Part shown: in pieces, positions 16,571 to 23,423 of the stretch | Layout: each line of letters begins with the position of its first letter | Position numbering within the stretch: position 1 is the first letter of the stretch | From: a virus | Virus record (IMG/VR): IMGVR_UViG_3300020183_000250 | Coordinates: 1 to 34,851 of that record | Reading direction: 5' to 3' (one strand) | Length of the DNA: 34,851 nucleotides | The notes under the pieces: generated by a model | What the model was told of the DNA's origin: nothing | Seen by the model: only the letters and a program-made list of their open reading frames with translations | The model's database searches: none | Made by a program: the position numbers and the translations under genes

Positions 16571-17227
16571 ACTAGAGTTGATACTGCTCCTACAAATAAT
16601 AATACTGTATCTTCTCCTGCATCTACTACAGGTGTTGCTGTAACAGGGGGTGATGCTGATTTTTGGTCTTTATTAACTATATGTCTTTTTGAAGACGGAG
16701 ATGACCAAGCAAGAGCAGACATAGCTCAGTCTATATATAATCGAGTAGGATCAGGAGCATATTCAACTTCAATAGCAGCAGCAATAAAAAGAGATGGACA
16801 ATACGAACCAGCATTTGCGAAAGGTACTTCAAAAGTATCTACAGTTTGGAAAAATATCCAAAATAAAGCAACTGCTATTGCAGCAGTAAGAGCCACCAAA
16901 CCTAATACATATAAAGATGATACATCTGCTTTAAATGCCCTTAAAAGTGTTTATGAGGCTATAAAAGACCCAGCTAAACAAGAAGCATCTAAAACATTCA
17001 TTCAAGGAAGAACTGATTTTTTAAGTATTAGTCAAGGTACTGTAGATAAAAGAAATGCTAAAGTAAAAGCAGGATCATATGATCCAACTGGTAAACGTGG
17101 AACATTTTTAATGAGAAATAATGGAACCCCTAATAACGTATTTGGGTGGGCATATAATTATATTAAAAATGTTATTGCTCAACCTCCGGGACAAGATTGG
17201 TGGGATAAATATAAAGATCAATTTTAA
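16190..17227 (+). CDS. Hub-domain protein fused to SleB-like cell wall hydrolase
   Basis: A 345-residue two-part protein. Residues 1-~125 form a baseplate hub-like domain, shared almost unchanged with the next gene: SIGFIPYNISFTMDGIGGIKIYNELSLD, then DFIVTGVDHKIQNGDWETSI. After a Thr/Asn/Ser linker, residues ~155-345 resemble the SleB/Hydrolase_2 glycosidase fold: FWSLLTICLFEDGDDQARADIAQSIYNRV, with E168 as the probable catalytic Glu, and GQYEPAF in place of the usual QFS/QYEP segment. The likely role is local peptidoglycan cleavage during injection, as T4 gp5 does on the gp27 hub. Catalysis is inferred from motif similarity. There is no signal peptide, consistent with a virion enzyme. Confidence 0.75.
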   Translation: MPHFVDSRINENVEIATEYFKALVSSNFKDAENRQKQSAGSIGFIPYNISFTMDGIGGIKIYNELSLDTSFLPAGYTKTTDFIVTGVDHKIQNGDWETSINVTLIPRTSPINNVITSSLSFTSQTEETRVDTAPTNNNTVSSPASTTGVAVTGGDADFWSLLTICLFEDGDDQARADIAQSIYNRVGSGAYSTSIAAAIKRDGQYEPAFAKGTSKVSTVWKNIQNKATAIAAVRATKPNTYKDDTSALNALKSVYEAIKDPAKQEASKTFIQGRTDFLSISQGTVDKRNAKVKAGSYDPTGKRGTFLMRNNGTPNNVFGWAYNYIKNVIAQPPGQDWWDKYKDQF

Positions 17228-17229
17228 CT

Positions 17230-17587
17230 ATGCCTCATTTTGTAGATTCACGTATAAATGAAAATGTAGAGATAGCAACTGAATACTTCAAGGCATTAGT
17301 CTCCCAAAAAGATGGAGATAAAGCTTTTGCAGGTTCAATAGGTTTTATCCCTTATAATATGTCTTTTACAATGGATGGTATAGGGGGAATTAAAATCTAC
17401 AATGAATTATCTGTTGATACTAGTTTTTTACCTCCTGGCTATACTAAAACTACAGACTTTATAGTAACGGGCATTGATCATAAAATTCAAAATGGTGATT
17501 GGGAAACTAGTATTACTACTACTTTAATTCCTAGAACAAGCCCTATAAATAATATTATCACTAGTAGTTTATCCTTCCTTAGTCAAA
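17230..17587 (+). repeat. Diverged direct repeat, copy 2 (hub domain)
   Basis: Partner of the copy at 16190-16570. It is shorter by a few codons after residue 25 (SQKDGDKAFAG versus a longer segment in copy 1). Similarity ends around the SQTEE segment, where the linkers and enzyme domains begin. Confidence 0.85.
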
Positions 17588-18099
17588 CAGAAGAAGCCCG
17601 ATCAGACACTGCTCCTTCAGTTAATATCCCTGCAGGTACTGAAGGTGAAAATGGAAGACTCTCGGATAGTGCATTAAAAAGTGTAGGAATGGGGGATAAA
17701 AAATTAGCCATTGAAGCTGCTGATGCCTTTATGAGAATGGTAGAAGATATGAAAAAAGAAGGTTTAAAACCTCGCTTAAGCTCTGCTTATAGAACATTTG
17801 ACACTCAAAGTTCTATATTTGATTGGGAATATTATATATCTACCGGTGGATCATATACTGATAAAACTCCAAAACCAGGAGCTAAAAGACGTAAAAAAGG
17901 TACCGTCGATACAGCAGCAGCCTTCCCAGGAACATCCAACCATGGTTGGGGTAAAGCTATTGATATCTACCCTAAAAATGTACAAGATTGGATTAAGAAA
18001 AATGGTGTTAAATATGGGTGGTCTTGGTATGAAGGAAGATCAGTTAATGAAAACTGGCACTTTACTTATGATCCTTCCAAAACAGAAGTATACGTTTAA
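17230..18099 (+). CDS. Hub-domain protein fused to VanY-like (M15) peptidase
   Basis: A 289-residue paralogue of the preceding gene over its first ~125 residues, but with a different enzyme domain. Residues ~145-289 are a D-alanyl-D-alanine carboxypeptidase/endopeptidase of the VanY/M15 type: SAYR at 185-188, the SxHxxGxAxD motif SNHGWGKAID at 236-245, and ExxH at 274-277 followed by F. H238, D245 and H277 are the expected zinc ligands and E274 the catalytic Glu. All are intact, so an active metallopeptidase that cuts peptide cross-links is expected. It starts 2 nt after the upstream stop. A tail-tip lysin role is inferred from the shared hub domain. Confidence 0.85.
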   Translation: MPHFVDSRINENVEIATEYFKALVSQKDGDKAFAGSIGFIPYNMSFTMDGIGGIKIYNELSVDTSFLPPGYTKTTDFIVTGIDHKIQNGDWETSITTTLIPRTSPINNIITSSLSFLSQTEEARSDTAPSVNIPAGTEGENGRLSDSALKSVGMGDKKLAIEAADAFMRMVEDMKKEGLKPRLSSAYRTFDTQSSIFDWEYYISTGGSYTDKTPKPGAKRRKKGTVDTAAAFPGTSNHGWGKAIDIYPKNVQDWIKKNGVKYGWSWYEGRSVNENWHFTYDPSKTEVYV

Positions 18100-18102
18100 T
18101 TA

Positions 18103-18111
18103 TATTTATTA
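18103..18111 (+). promoter_or_regulatory. Putative phage late promoter motif (TATTTATTA)
   Basis: A variant motif, only 2 nt before the ATG at 18114. If it is a -10-type element, the transcript could not include this ATG in a normal leader, so either the motif is fortuitous or its start lies elsewhere. Confidence 0.35.
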
Positions 18112-18113
18112 GT

Positions 18114-18839
18114 ATGGCATATTATCCTAAATCCCAAGTTAAAACTAATCTATATACTAATGGAGGGGAATATACTACGTCACAAAACCAATTTTCAACG
18201 GTTGCTGAATCTTACATAGGATATTATTATAAAACATCTACTGGACAACTTTTTACAGGAAAAAACCCACAAGAAAAACCAAGTTTACTTTTATACCCAT
18301 ATGAACCACTTTTAAGTAATATTGAAGCCGGAGTAGAAATTGAAACTCCCCCAAACAATTTAATTGTAACTAATCTTCAAGAACCAAAATATTCTTATAG
18401 TAGTACTATTTCTCCTCAAACACGATCTATTCCTCAATTTTCTTTAACTTTACCAACTGCTGAAGACAAAAAACGTGGTTACTTTATGAGGTACTTTTGT
18501 AAAAAGAATAATGAGTTAATATATTACGAAACTTCTCAAACTGATTATGATAAAACAAAAAGTCAAGACCCTAAAATGGCATATGATTTATACTCTGTTT
18601 TAACATTACAATGGTCTTTAACAGGTGATCCTTCCCAAGTAGCTGGTTTCAATGCATCTAGTGTAAATAGAGCTACTTCTCTTAACGGTTGGACTGGATT
18701 CCCTCAATATTTTAAAGGAAATTTTACACAATACTTGGGATCTCAAAATAATACTTTAAAAAATCCAAATATTTCTTATCCTCAATCTCAAAACATGGGA
18801 AATGCAGGGAATATAAGTGGAGGAGGTGGAGGATATTAA
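18114..18839 (+). CDS. Probable structural protein, unknown
   Basis: A 241-residue protein with no signal peptide or membrane segment. It is rich in Tyr, Asn, Ser and Gln, with blocks SQVKTNLYTNGGEY, SYIGYYYKTSTGQLFTGKNPQ, and a Gly-rich C-terminus (GNAGNISGGGGGY). I recognise the N-terminal pattern as recurring next to baseplate genes in T4-like phage genomes but cannot assign a function. It is the last gene of the virion block; the next gene begins from a host-type promoter and encodes DNA polymerase. Confidence 0.7.
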   Translation: MAYYPKSQVKTNLYTNGGEYTTSQNQFSTVAESYIGYYYKTSTGQLFTGKNPQEKPSLLLYPYEPLLSNIEAGVEIETPPNNLIVTNLQEPKYSYSSTISPQTRSIPQFSLTLPTAEDKKRGYFMRYFCKKNNELIYYETSQTDYDKTKSQDPKMAYDLYSVLTLQWSLTGDPSQVAGFNASSVNRATSLNGWTGFPQYFKGNFTQYLGSQNNTLKNPNISYPQSQNMGNAGNISGGGGGY

Positions 18840-18845
18840 TTCTGG

Positions 18846-18877
18846 TTTGGTTTTTTAAAATTTAATTAGTATCTTTA
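18846..18877 (+). promoter_or_regulatory. Bacteroidota-type promoter for the polymerase gene
   Basis: TTTG (18846-18849), 20-nt spacer, TATCTTTA (18870-18877): a strong match to TTTG / TAnnTTTG. The ATG follows after 4 nt, so the transcript is probably leaderless. It marks the switch from late structural genes to replication genes. Confidence 0.7.
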
Positions 18878-18881
18878 CAGC

Positions 18882-20129
18882 ATGTACTGGCTGATAGAGG
18901 ACCCTAAACACATTGAATTACTTACAAGTTTAAAACATGAAGATGTTTATGTTGAAGTAATCCCCACTTCCCACAACTTACATCCAGTTGAAAACGATGT
19001 ATGTGCTATTTATCTTAGACCAAAAAAGGATACAAAAGGATACATTATACCAATTAATCATAGCGAAACAATAAATTCCACAATAGAGCAAGTTCAAGAC
19101 TTGTTAAATAGTATAGAAAGAATTTACGTAAGGGATAGAAAAGAATTTTTACATTATTTTCCCATTAAGCATTGTTACCAATCCTCACCCTCCCCACATA
19201 CGTATATACCGCAATTAACAACGGCTCACACGCAATTATACAGCAGGTATCCGCAAGTACCAAATTTAAACACTATTGTACCGATTGTTAAACACTATGA
19301 GGTATGTGAACAAAACCATGCTAATTTTAAAGGTGAAGTAAATCCATTTTACAACAAAGCAGCATTGGTGTTTAATCAACTAGAACGAGCGGGTATCAAA
19401 GTGGATCCATTGTTGTTTGAGGAGTACTTTGACCAACAAATAGACGAATTTGTATACACGCAATACAATCTAAACACATTAACAACAAGACCATCAAATA
19501 CATTTAATAATATTAATTTTTCGGCATTAAATAAAGACAATGGAGAAAGAAAATGTTTTATACCGCGCAATGATAAGTTTATCGAGATGGATATTTCTGC
19601 TTATCACCCTACCCTTCTTGCTAATTTACTTGACTATACTTTTGATAGTAGTGATATCCATGGCAGTTTTGCTAAGATGTATAATGTGGATTACGCCAAA
19701 GCAAAAGAGATCACGTTTAAGCAAATTTATGGTGGAGTTTGGAAAGAGTATAAAGAGTTGGAGTTTTTCAAACGAGTAATAGCATATACAGATCAACTAT
19801 GGGATGAATTCCAATACGGTGGAAAAGTTATTTGCCCTATTTCAGGACATGAATTTGTAAGAGCAGAGATGAATGAAATGAATCCTCAAAAGCTTTTAAA
19901 TTATATACTCCAAAACTTGGAGACCGCAAATAATGTTAATATACTATATGATATATTTAAGATATTACGCGGAAAAAAGACTAAATTAGTGTTATATGTG
20001 TATGATTCGTTTTTATTTGACTATGATAGTAACGAACCTGACGTAATGCTTGAAATATTAGGAATATTTAACAAATATAAGTTACAAATTAAAACAAAAG
20101 ACGGTAAAAATTACCACGAAATTAAATAA
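18882..20129 (+). CDS. Compact family A DNA polymerase
   Basis: A 415-residue polymerase of the Pol I (family A) type. The palm and fingers motifs are visible. TRPSNTFNNIN (202-212) precedes motif A, with D237 in FIEMDISAYHPTLLANLL. Motif B has K275, F279 and Y283 at exactly the spacing of E. coli K758-F762-Y766 (KEITFKQIYGG). Motif C, at LYVYDSFLFD, has D375 in place of the usual HDE, so the acidic E is replaced by S376. The N-terminal ~150 residues are too short for a normal 3'-5' exonuclease domain and lack its acidic motifs. T4 itself uses a family B polymerase, so the replisome is mixed. It is preceded by a host-type promoter. Confidence 0.85.
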   Translation: MYWLIEDPKHIELLTSLKHEDVYVEVIPTSHNLHPVENDVCAIYLRPKKDTKGYIIPINHSETINSTIEQVQDLLNSIERIYVRDRKEFLHYFPIKHCYQSSPSPHTYIPQLTTAHTQLYSRYPQVPNLNTIVPIVKHYEVCEQNHANFKGEVNPFYNKAALVFNQLERAGIKVDPLLFEEYFDQQIDEFVYTQYNLNTLTTRPSNTFNNINFSALNKDNGERKCFIPRNDKFIEMDISAYHPTLLANLLDYTFDSSDIHGSFAKMYNVDYAKAKEITFKQIYGGVWKEYKELEFFKRVIAYTDQLWDEFQYGGKVICPISGHEFVRAEMNEMNPQKLLNYILQNLETANNVNILYDIFKILRGKKTKLVLYVYDSFLFDYDSNEPDVMLEILGIFNKYKLQIKTKDGKNYHEIK

Positions 20130-20134
20130 AAGTT

Positions 20135-20596
20135 ATGTATAGTACTTTGGACCACCCTCGTCGTATGTATAATCAATTCGACTATGATTTTACATTTGAT
20201 AATTTATTGATGAACAATAGACTGTTTTGTACTTTTACTGCAATAGAGGATTTAGAGGCGTTGGTTGATGAATTAACAAAACGCTATTCCATCATGTATA
20301 ATAAAATGTTTGTATTGCATGTTAAAAGCAATAACGAATATGTTATTACATATAATGTTGATCAAGGTAATATCAACGACATCCCCGAAAACACCATTCT
20401 AGTACATAGAAAAAAAGAATCAAACACACTTTATACCATTAATGCTCTAAATGAGTTAATTAAGAAATTAAACGGTGGTGTAGTTGATACAAATTATGCA
20501 GTAAACTGGCACCACTATAGAAATTGTATATTGTTAACTCAACACAATGAGATTAAACAATTGAATACAAAAATATTTAAAATAGTTGAATTATGA
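20135..20596 (+). CDS. Unknown protein in replication operon
   Basis: A 153-residue protein, start ATG in the context AAAAGTTATG shared with other starts. Visible blocks include MNNRLFCTFTAIEDLEALVDELTKRYSIMYNKMFVLHVK, YVITYNVDQGN and RKKESNTLYTINALNELIKKLNGG. An alpha/beta composition with no catalytic signature. I have an impression of similar small proteins next to phage polymerase genes but no function. Its stop overlaps the next start by ATGA, so translation is coupled. Confidence 0.75.
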   Translation: MYSTLDHPRRMYNQFDYDFTFDNLLMNNRLFCTFTAIEDLEALVDELTKRYSIMYNKMFVLHVKSNNEYVITYNVDQGNINDIPENTILVHRKKESNTLYTINALNELIKKLNGGVVDTNYAVNWHHYRNCILLTQHNEIKQLNTKIFKIVEL

Positions 20597-20659
20597 AAAA
20601 AGTAACTCTATCTGAAGAATTTAAAAGAATGCAAAAGCTTGCAGGGATTCAATTAAATG
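20576..20659 (+). repeat. Direct repeat of gene start (tag cassette), copy 1
   Basis: 61 nt (20576-20636) are identical to 20858-20918, and similarity continues to about 20659. The repeat includes the last codons of the upstream gene, the leader, the ATG and the first 23 codons. Confidence 0.9.
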
Positions 20660-20862
20660 AGGCCTTTAATCCATTTTTAGATACTGAAGAAGGTGGATAT
20701 ATGAGAGAATATATTGATTCTATAGCAGAAGAAGAAGGATTAGATTTATATTATCGTAATGAATTCAACATAGCTTTCAATTCAGCATTAGCTAAACTTA
20801 AAAAAGACCATCCTAAATTAGATTTTGAAGCCATCGAAGCCAATAGAGAATCTTTCTTTTAA
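20593..20862 (+). CDS. Small protein with duplicated N-terminal tag, copy 1
   Basis: An 89-residue protein. Residues 1-23 (MKKVTLSEEFKRMQKLAGIQ then LNE) are identical, except for one L/I exchange, to the next gene. The remainder (AFNPFLDTEEGGYMREYIDS...) is unrelated and acidic. The shared segment ends exactly at L-N-E, which matches the (L/I)xE rule for cleavage by T4-type prohead protease gp21. I infer a removable head-targeting peptide, as on T4 internal proteins, but this is not shown. Start overlaps the upstream stop by ATGA. Confidence 0.75.
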   Translation: MKKVTLSEEFKRMQKLAGIQLNEAFNPFLDTEEGGYMREYIDSIAEEEGLDLYYRNEFNIAFNSALAKLKKDHPKLDFEAIEANRESFF

Positions 20863-20941
20863 AATAGTTGAATTATGAAAAAAGTAACTCTATCTGAAGA
20901 ATTTAAAAGAATGCAAAAACTTGCAGGAATTCAAATTAATG
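20858..20941 (+). repeat. Direct repeat of gene start (tag cassette), copy 2
   Basis: Copy 2 of the tag cassette. It retains AAAATAGTTGAATT before its ATG, which in copy 1 is the end of an upstream coding region. This shows that copy 1 was the source and copy 2 derives from it. Confidence 0.9.
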
Positions 20942-21435
20942 AAGATCTTCAAGAAGTTATATTATATGCTACTTGGGTATTAGATACTCCTGAAGCTAGA
21001 AAAGAAGATATAGTTATATCCCCAAGTATTTCTGAAGATAATATTCCTTCAAGTTTTAGTGGGGATTCTACCCCTAATGGATATACTGGGGCTAATAAAA
21101 CAATATTATGTACTAATTACCCATGGACTTTAGTAAGTGAAACCAATGAAGTTAATTTAGAAGATATAAAAATACTAATAGTTAAATTTAAAAAACCACT
21201 TACAGATGTATTCCTAGATGATGATTTTTACATAGAAACCTTTGGAATTGATGAAGAACCAGATTTAGATTATTCTAAAGATATACCACTATCTGAATTA
21301 GTACCATATGGGTTAAATACTAATGATAGATGGTATGGTTGTTATGTAAATAATATTTCTTCTGGTGAGGTAATTGCTAAAAAAGTAGGTTATCAAAGTG
21401 AAAATAGAAGTGAAAGTGAATGGTCATCTTTTTAA
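20875..21435 (+). CDS. Small protein with duplicated N-terminal tag, copy 2
   Basis: A 186-residue protein with the same 23-residue N-terminal tag, ending I-N-E at residues 21-23, followed by an unrelated 163-residue body: DLQEVILYATWVLDTPEARKEDIVISP, then a run of mixed strand segments and a Ser/Glu-rich end (SENRSESEWSSF). No known domain is recognised in the body. The tag-plus-variable-body arrangement resembles T4 internal head proteins or a modular targeting system. A plain duplicated 5' end with no targeting role is the alternative. Confidence 0.75.
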   Translation: MKKVTLSEEFKRMQKLAGIQINEDLQEVILYATWVLDTPEARKEDIVISPSISEDNIPSSFSGDSTPNGYTGANKTILCTNYPWTLVSETNEVNLEDIKILIVKFKKPLTDVFLDDDFYIETFGIDEEPDLDYSKDIPLSELVPYGLNTNDRWYGCYVNNISSGEVIAKKVGYQSENRSESEWSSF

Positions 21436-21440
21436 AATAA

Positions 21441-21472
21441 TTTGGTCTCTTAAATAAAGGTTATTATATTAA
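21441..21472 (+). promoter_or_regulatory. Probable Bacteroidota-type promoter for SSB
   Basis: TTTG (21441-21444), 20-nt spacer and TATATTAA (21465-21472) fit the host-type pattern with two mismatches in the -10. The ATG follows 28 nt later, leaving a short leader. Confidence 0.45.
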
Positions 21473-21500
21473 ACGTTGTAAACAATAAATTAGTTATATT

Positions 21501-22322
21501 ATGAATCTTGATGCAATTAAGAAAAAACTTGAGTCAATGCAAAAACAACCTTCATCAGGTGGTGGCTCAAACAACCAAACAAAGCGCTTTAAGCCCCAAG
21601 TTGGTAAACAAACGGTTCGTGTTGTTCCTTTCAAATACAACAAAGAGTTTCCATTTACGGAAATGAAATTCTACTATGGTATTGGTAGTAAAAAATTAAT
21701 CGCTTCTCCATTAAACTGGGGTGAAAAAGATCCAATTGCAGAATTTGCAAAACAACTTCGTGGTACAAACGATAAAGAAAATTGGCGTTTGGCTAAAAAA
21801 TTAGATCCGAAAGTTCGTATCTTTGCTCCTGTAATCGTTCGTGGACAAGAATCTGAAGGTGTTCATTTATGGGAATTTGGTAAAGAAATTTACGAGGCGT
21901 TCTTGCAAATGGCTGCTGATGAAGAAGTAGGTGACTTCACAGACATCATGACTGGTCGTGACATAAAATTAGTTACTGTAGGTCCTGAATCAACTGGTAC
22001 TGTCTATAACAAGACAACAATTCAACCTTCAATGAAAATGTCTCCATTGTCTGAAGACGATAAAGAATTGGAATTGTGGTTGGACGATCAAGTTAATCCA
22101 AAAGAAATCTACAAACCACTTCCGTTTGATGATATCAAAGCGGCACTTCAAGAATGGTTAACCCCTGAAGAAGAAGAAGAAGAATTTCCTGCAGATGGTA
22201 AATTGGGAGTAGAAGAAAAACCCCAAACAAACTATAGTCTTTCAGCTAAACCAGCAGCTAAGAAATCTAAAGCAGATCAATTTGATGATTTGTTTGATGA
22301 GGATGATGATATGCCATTTTAA
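21501..22322 (+). CDS. gp32-like single-stranded DNA-binding protein
   Basis: A 273-residue protein of the T4 gp32 type. Features: a basic N-terminus (MNLDAIKKKLESMQKQ), an OB-fold core starting TVRVVPFKYNKEFPFTEMKFYYGIG, the segment VHLWEFGKEIYEAFLQM that corresponds to 'FKYRFGKKIWDKI' in T4 gp32, and an acidic C-terminal tail (EEEEEEF; FDDLFDEDDDMPF) used to recruit replication partners. T4 gp32 binds zinc through three Cys and one His, but here the core has no Cys at all, so the zinc site has been lost. It heads the ssb-uvsX-exonuclease-helicase run. Confidence 0.88.
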   Translation: MNLDAIKKKLESMQKQPSSGGGSNNQTKRFKPQVGKQTVRVVPFKYNKEFPFTEMKFYYGIGSKKLIASPLNWGEKDPIAEFAKQLRGTNDKENWRLAKKLDPKVRIFAPVIVRGQESEGVHLWEFGKEIYEAFLQMAADEEVGDFTDIMTGRDIKLVTVGPESTGTVYNKTTIQPSMKMSPLSEDDKELELWLDDQVNPKEIYKPLPFDDIKAALQEWLTPEEEEEEFPADGKLGVEEKPQTNYSLSAKPAAKKSKADQFDDLFDEDDDMPF

Positions 22323-22336
22323 TTTAAATTAAGGTT

Positions 22337-23422
22337 ATGGCTAAAGGAAGAAAATCGCTAACAGAGGCGGCGGATAAGGAATTAAAAACCGCCTTTAGCT
22401 TAGATAAATTTAAAGCAAATAAAGGCTTAGCATCAAACATTAAGTTTAAGGAGCAAAAATGGATTCCATTTTCTCCAGCTTTGCAAGAAGCACTATCTAT
22501 CCCTGGTATTCCTATGGGTCATAATTCAATGGTTCGAGGAAAATCAAACACTGGAAAATCTACTATGACCATTGAGGTAGCAGTTAATGCTCAAAAAATG
22601 GGAGTTTTACCTGTCTTGATTATTACCGAAATGAAACACGATTGGAACCACTGGAAAACAATAGGGTTTGATATTGAGGATGTAGTTGATGAAGAAACAG
22701 GTGAAATTTTGGATCAAACAGGATTCTTTATCTATCGAGATAGAAGTTCATTGAATTCAATTGAAGATATTGCTGCATTTATTATTGATCTACTTACAGA
22801 ACAAAAGAAAGGCAATTTACCATATGATCTATTATTTATTTGGGATTCAGTTGGTTCAATTCCATGCCAAATGTCAATTGAGCAAGGTAAAAACAATCCA
22901 ATGTGGAACGCAGGAGCTATTGCAACTCAATTCGGGAACTTTATTAATCAACAGATTGTAATGTCTCGTAAGGAAAGCTCAAAATACACGAATACCTTAT
23001 TTATTGTAAACAAAGTAGGTGTTGCTCCAGCTCTAACTCCAATGTCACAACCTAGAATGACAAACAAAGGTGGAGATACATTCTATTATGACGTGTCATT
23101 GTGTTTGACTTTTGGAAACGTTACAAATGCTGGTACTTCTAAACTTAACGCTGTTAAAGACAAGAAGAAAGTTGAATTTGCATTACGTACAAAAATTGCT
23201 TGTGATAAAAACCATATCAATGGAATCACTACAATGGGTACTATTGTTTCTACAGTACATGGATTTATCAAAGATGATCCGAATGTTATTAAGAAATATA
23301 AAGATGCACACTCAACTGAATGGGCCGATATTTTAGGTCAAGGTACTTATACAGTACAAGAAGATAACAGCGAGTGGGATGAAAAAGCACCTACACCAGA
23401 TTTATTTGAAAACGAAGATTAA
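22337..23422 (+). CDS. uvsX: UvsX/RecA-like recombinase
   Basis: A 361-residue RecA-fold ATPase, most like the T4 UvsX group by context. Walker A is GKSNTGKST (residues 68-76). The Walker B-type strand LLFIWDSVGSI lies near residue 165. A mobile-loop region follows, with QFGNFINQQI and the conserved NKGG segment (RMTNKGGDTFYYDVSL). It would catalyse strand exchange for recombination-dependent replication with the gp32-like protein just upstream. The start has the AAGGTTATG context. The next ORF begins 1 nt after its stop, so translation is coupled. Confidence 0.85.
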   Translation: MAKGRKSLTEAADKELKTAFSLDKFKANKGLASNIKFKEQKWIPFSPALQEALSIPGIPMGHNSMVRGKSNTGKSTMTIEVAVNAQKMGVLPVLIITEMKHDWNHWKTIGFDIEDVVDEETGEILDQTGFFIYRDRSSLNSIEDIAAFIIDLLTEQKKGNLPYDLLFIWDSVGSIPCQMSIEQGKNNPMWNAGAIATQFGNFINQQIVMSRKESSKYTNTLFIVNKVGVAPALTPMSQPRMTNKGGDTFYYDVSLCLTFGNVTNAGTSKLNAVKDKKKVEFALRTKIACDKNHINGITTMGTIVSTVHGFIKDDPNVIKKYKDAHSTEWADILGQGTYTVQEDNSEWDEKAPTPDLFENED

Positions 23423-23423
23423 T

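Noticed and set aside
20576-20941. Interpretation of the tag repeat as an insertion sequence or transposon end
   Set aside because: The repeat is direct, contains coding sequence in the same frame in both copies, and has no transposase or target-site duplication.
23379-23423. N-terminal extension of the exonuclease from 23379
   Set aside because: The stretch lies within the end of uvsX in another frame; ATG 23424 is just after the uvsX stop and begins MKKDLLNLLNN.
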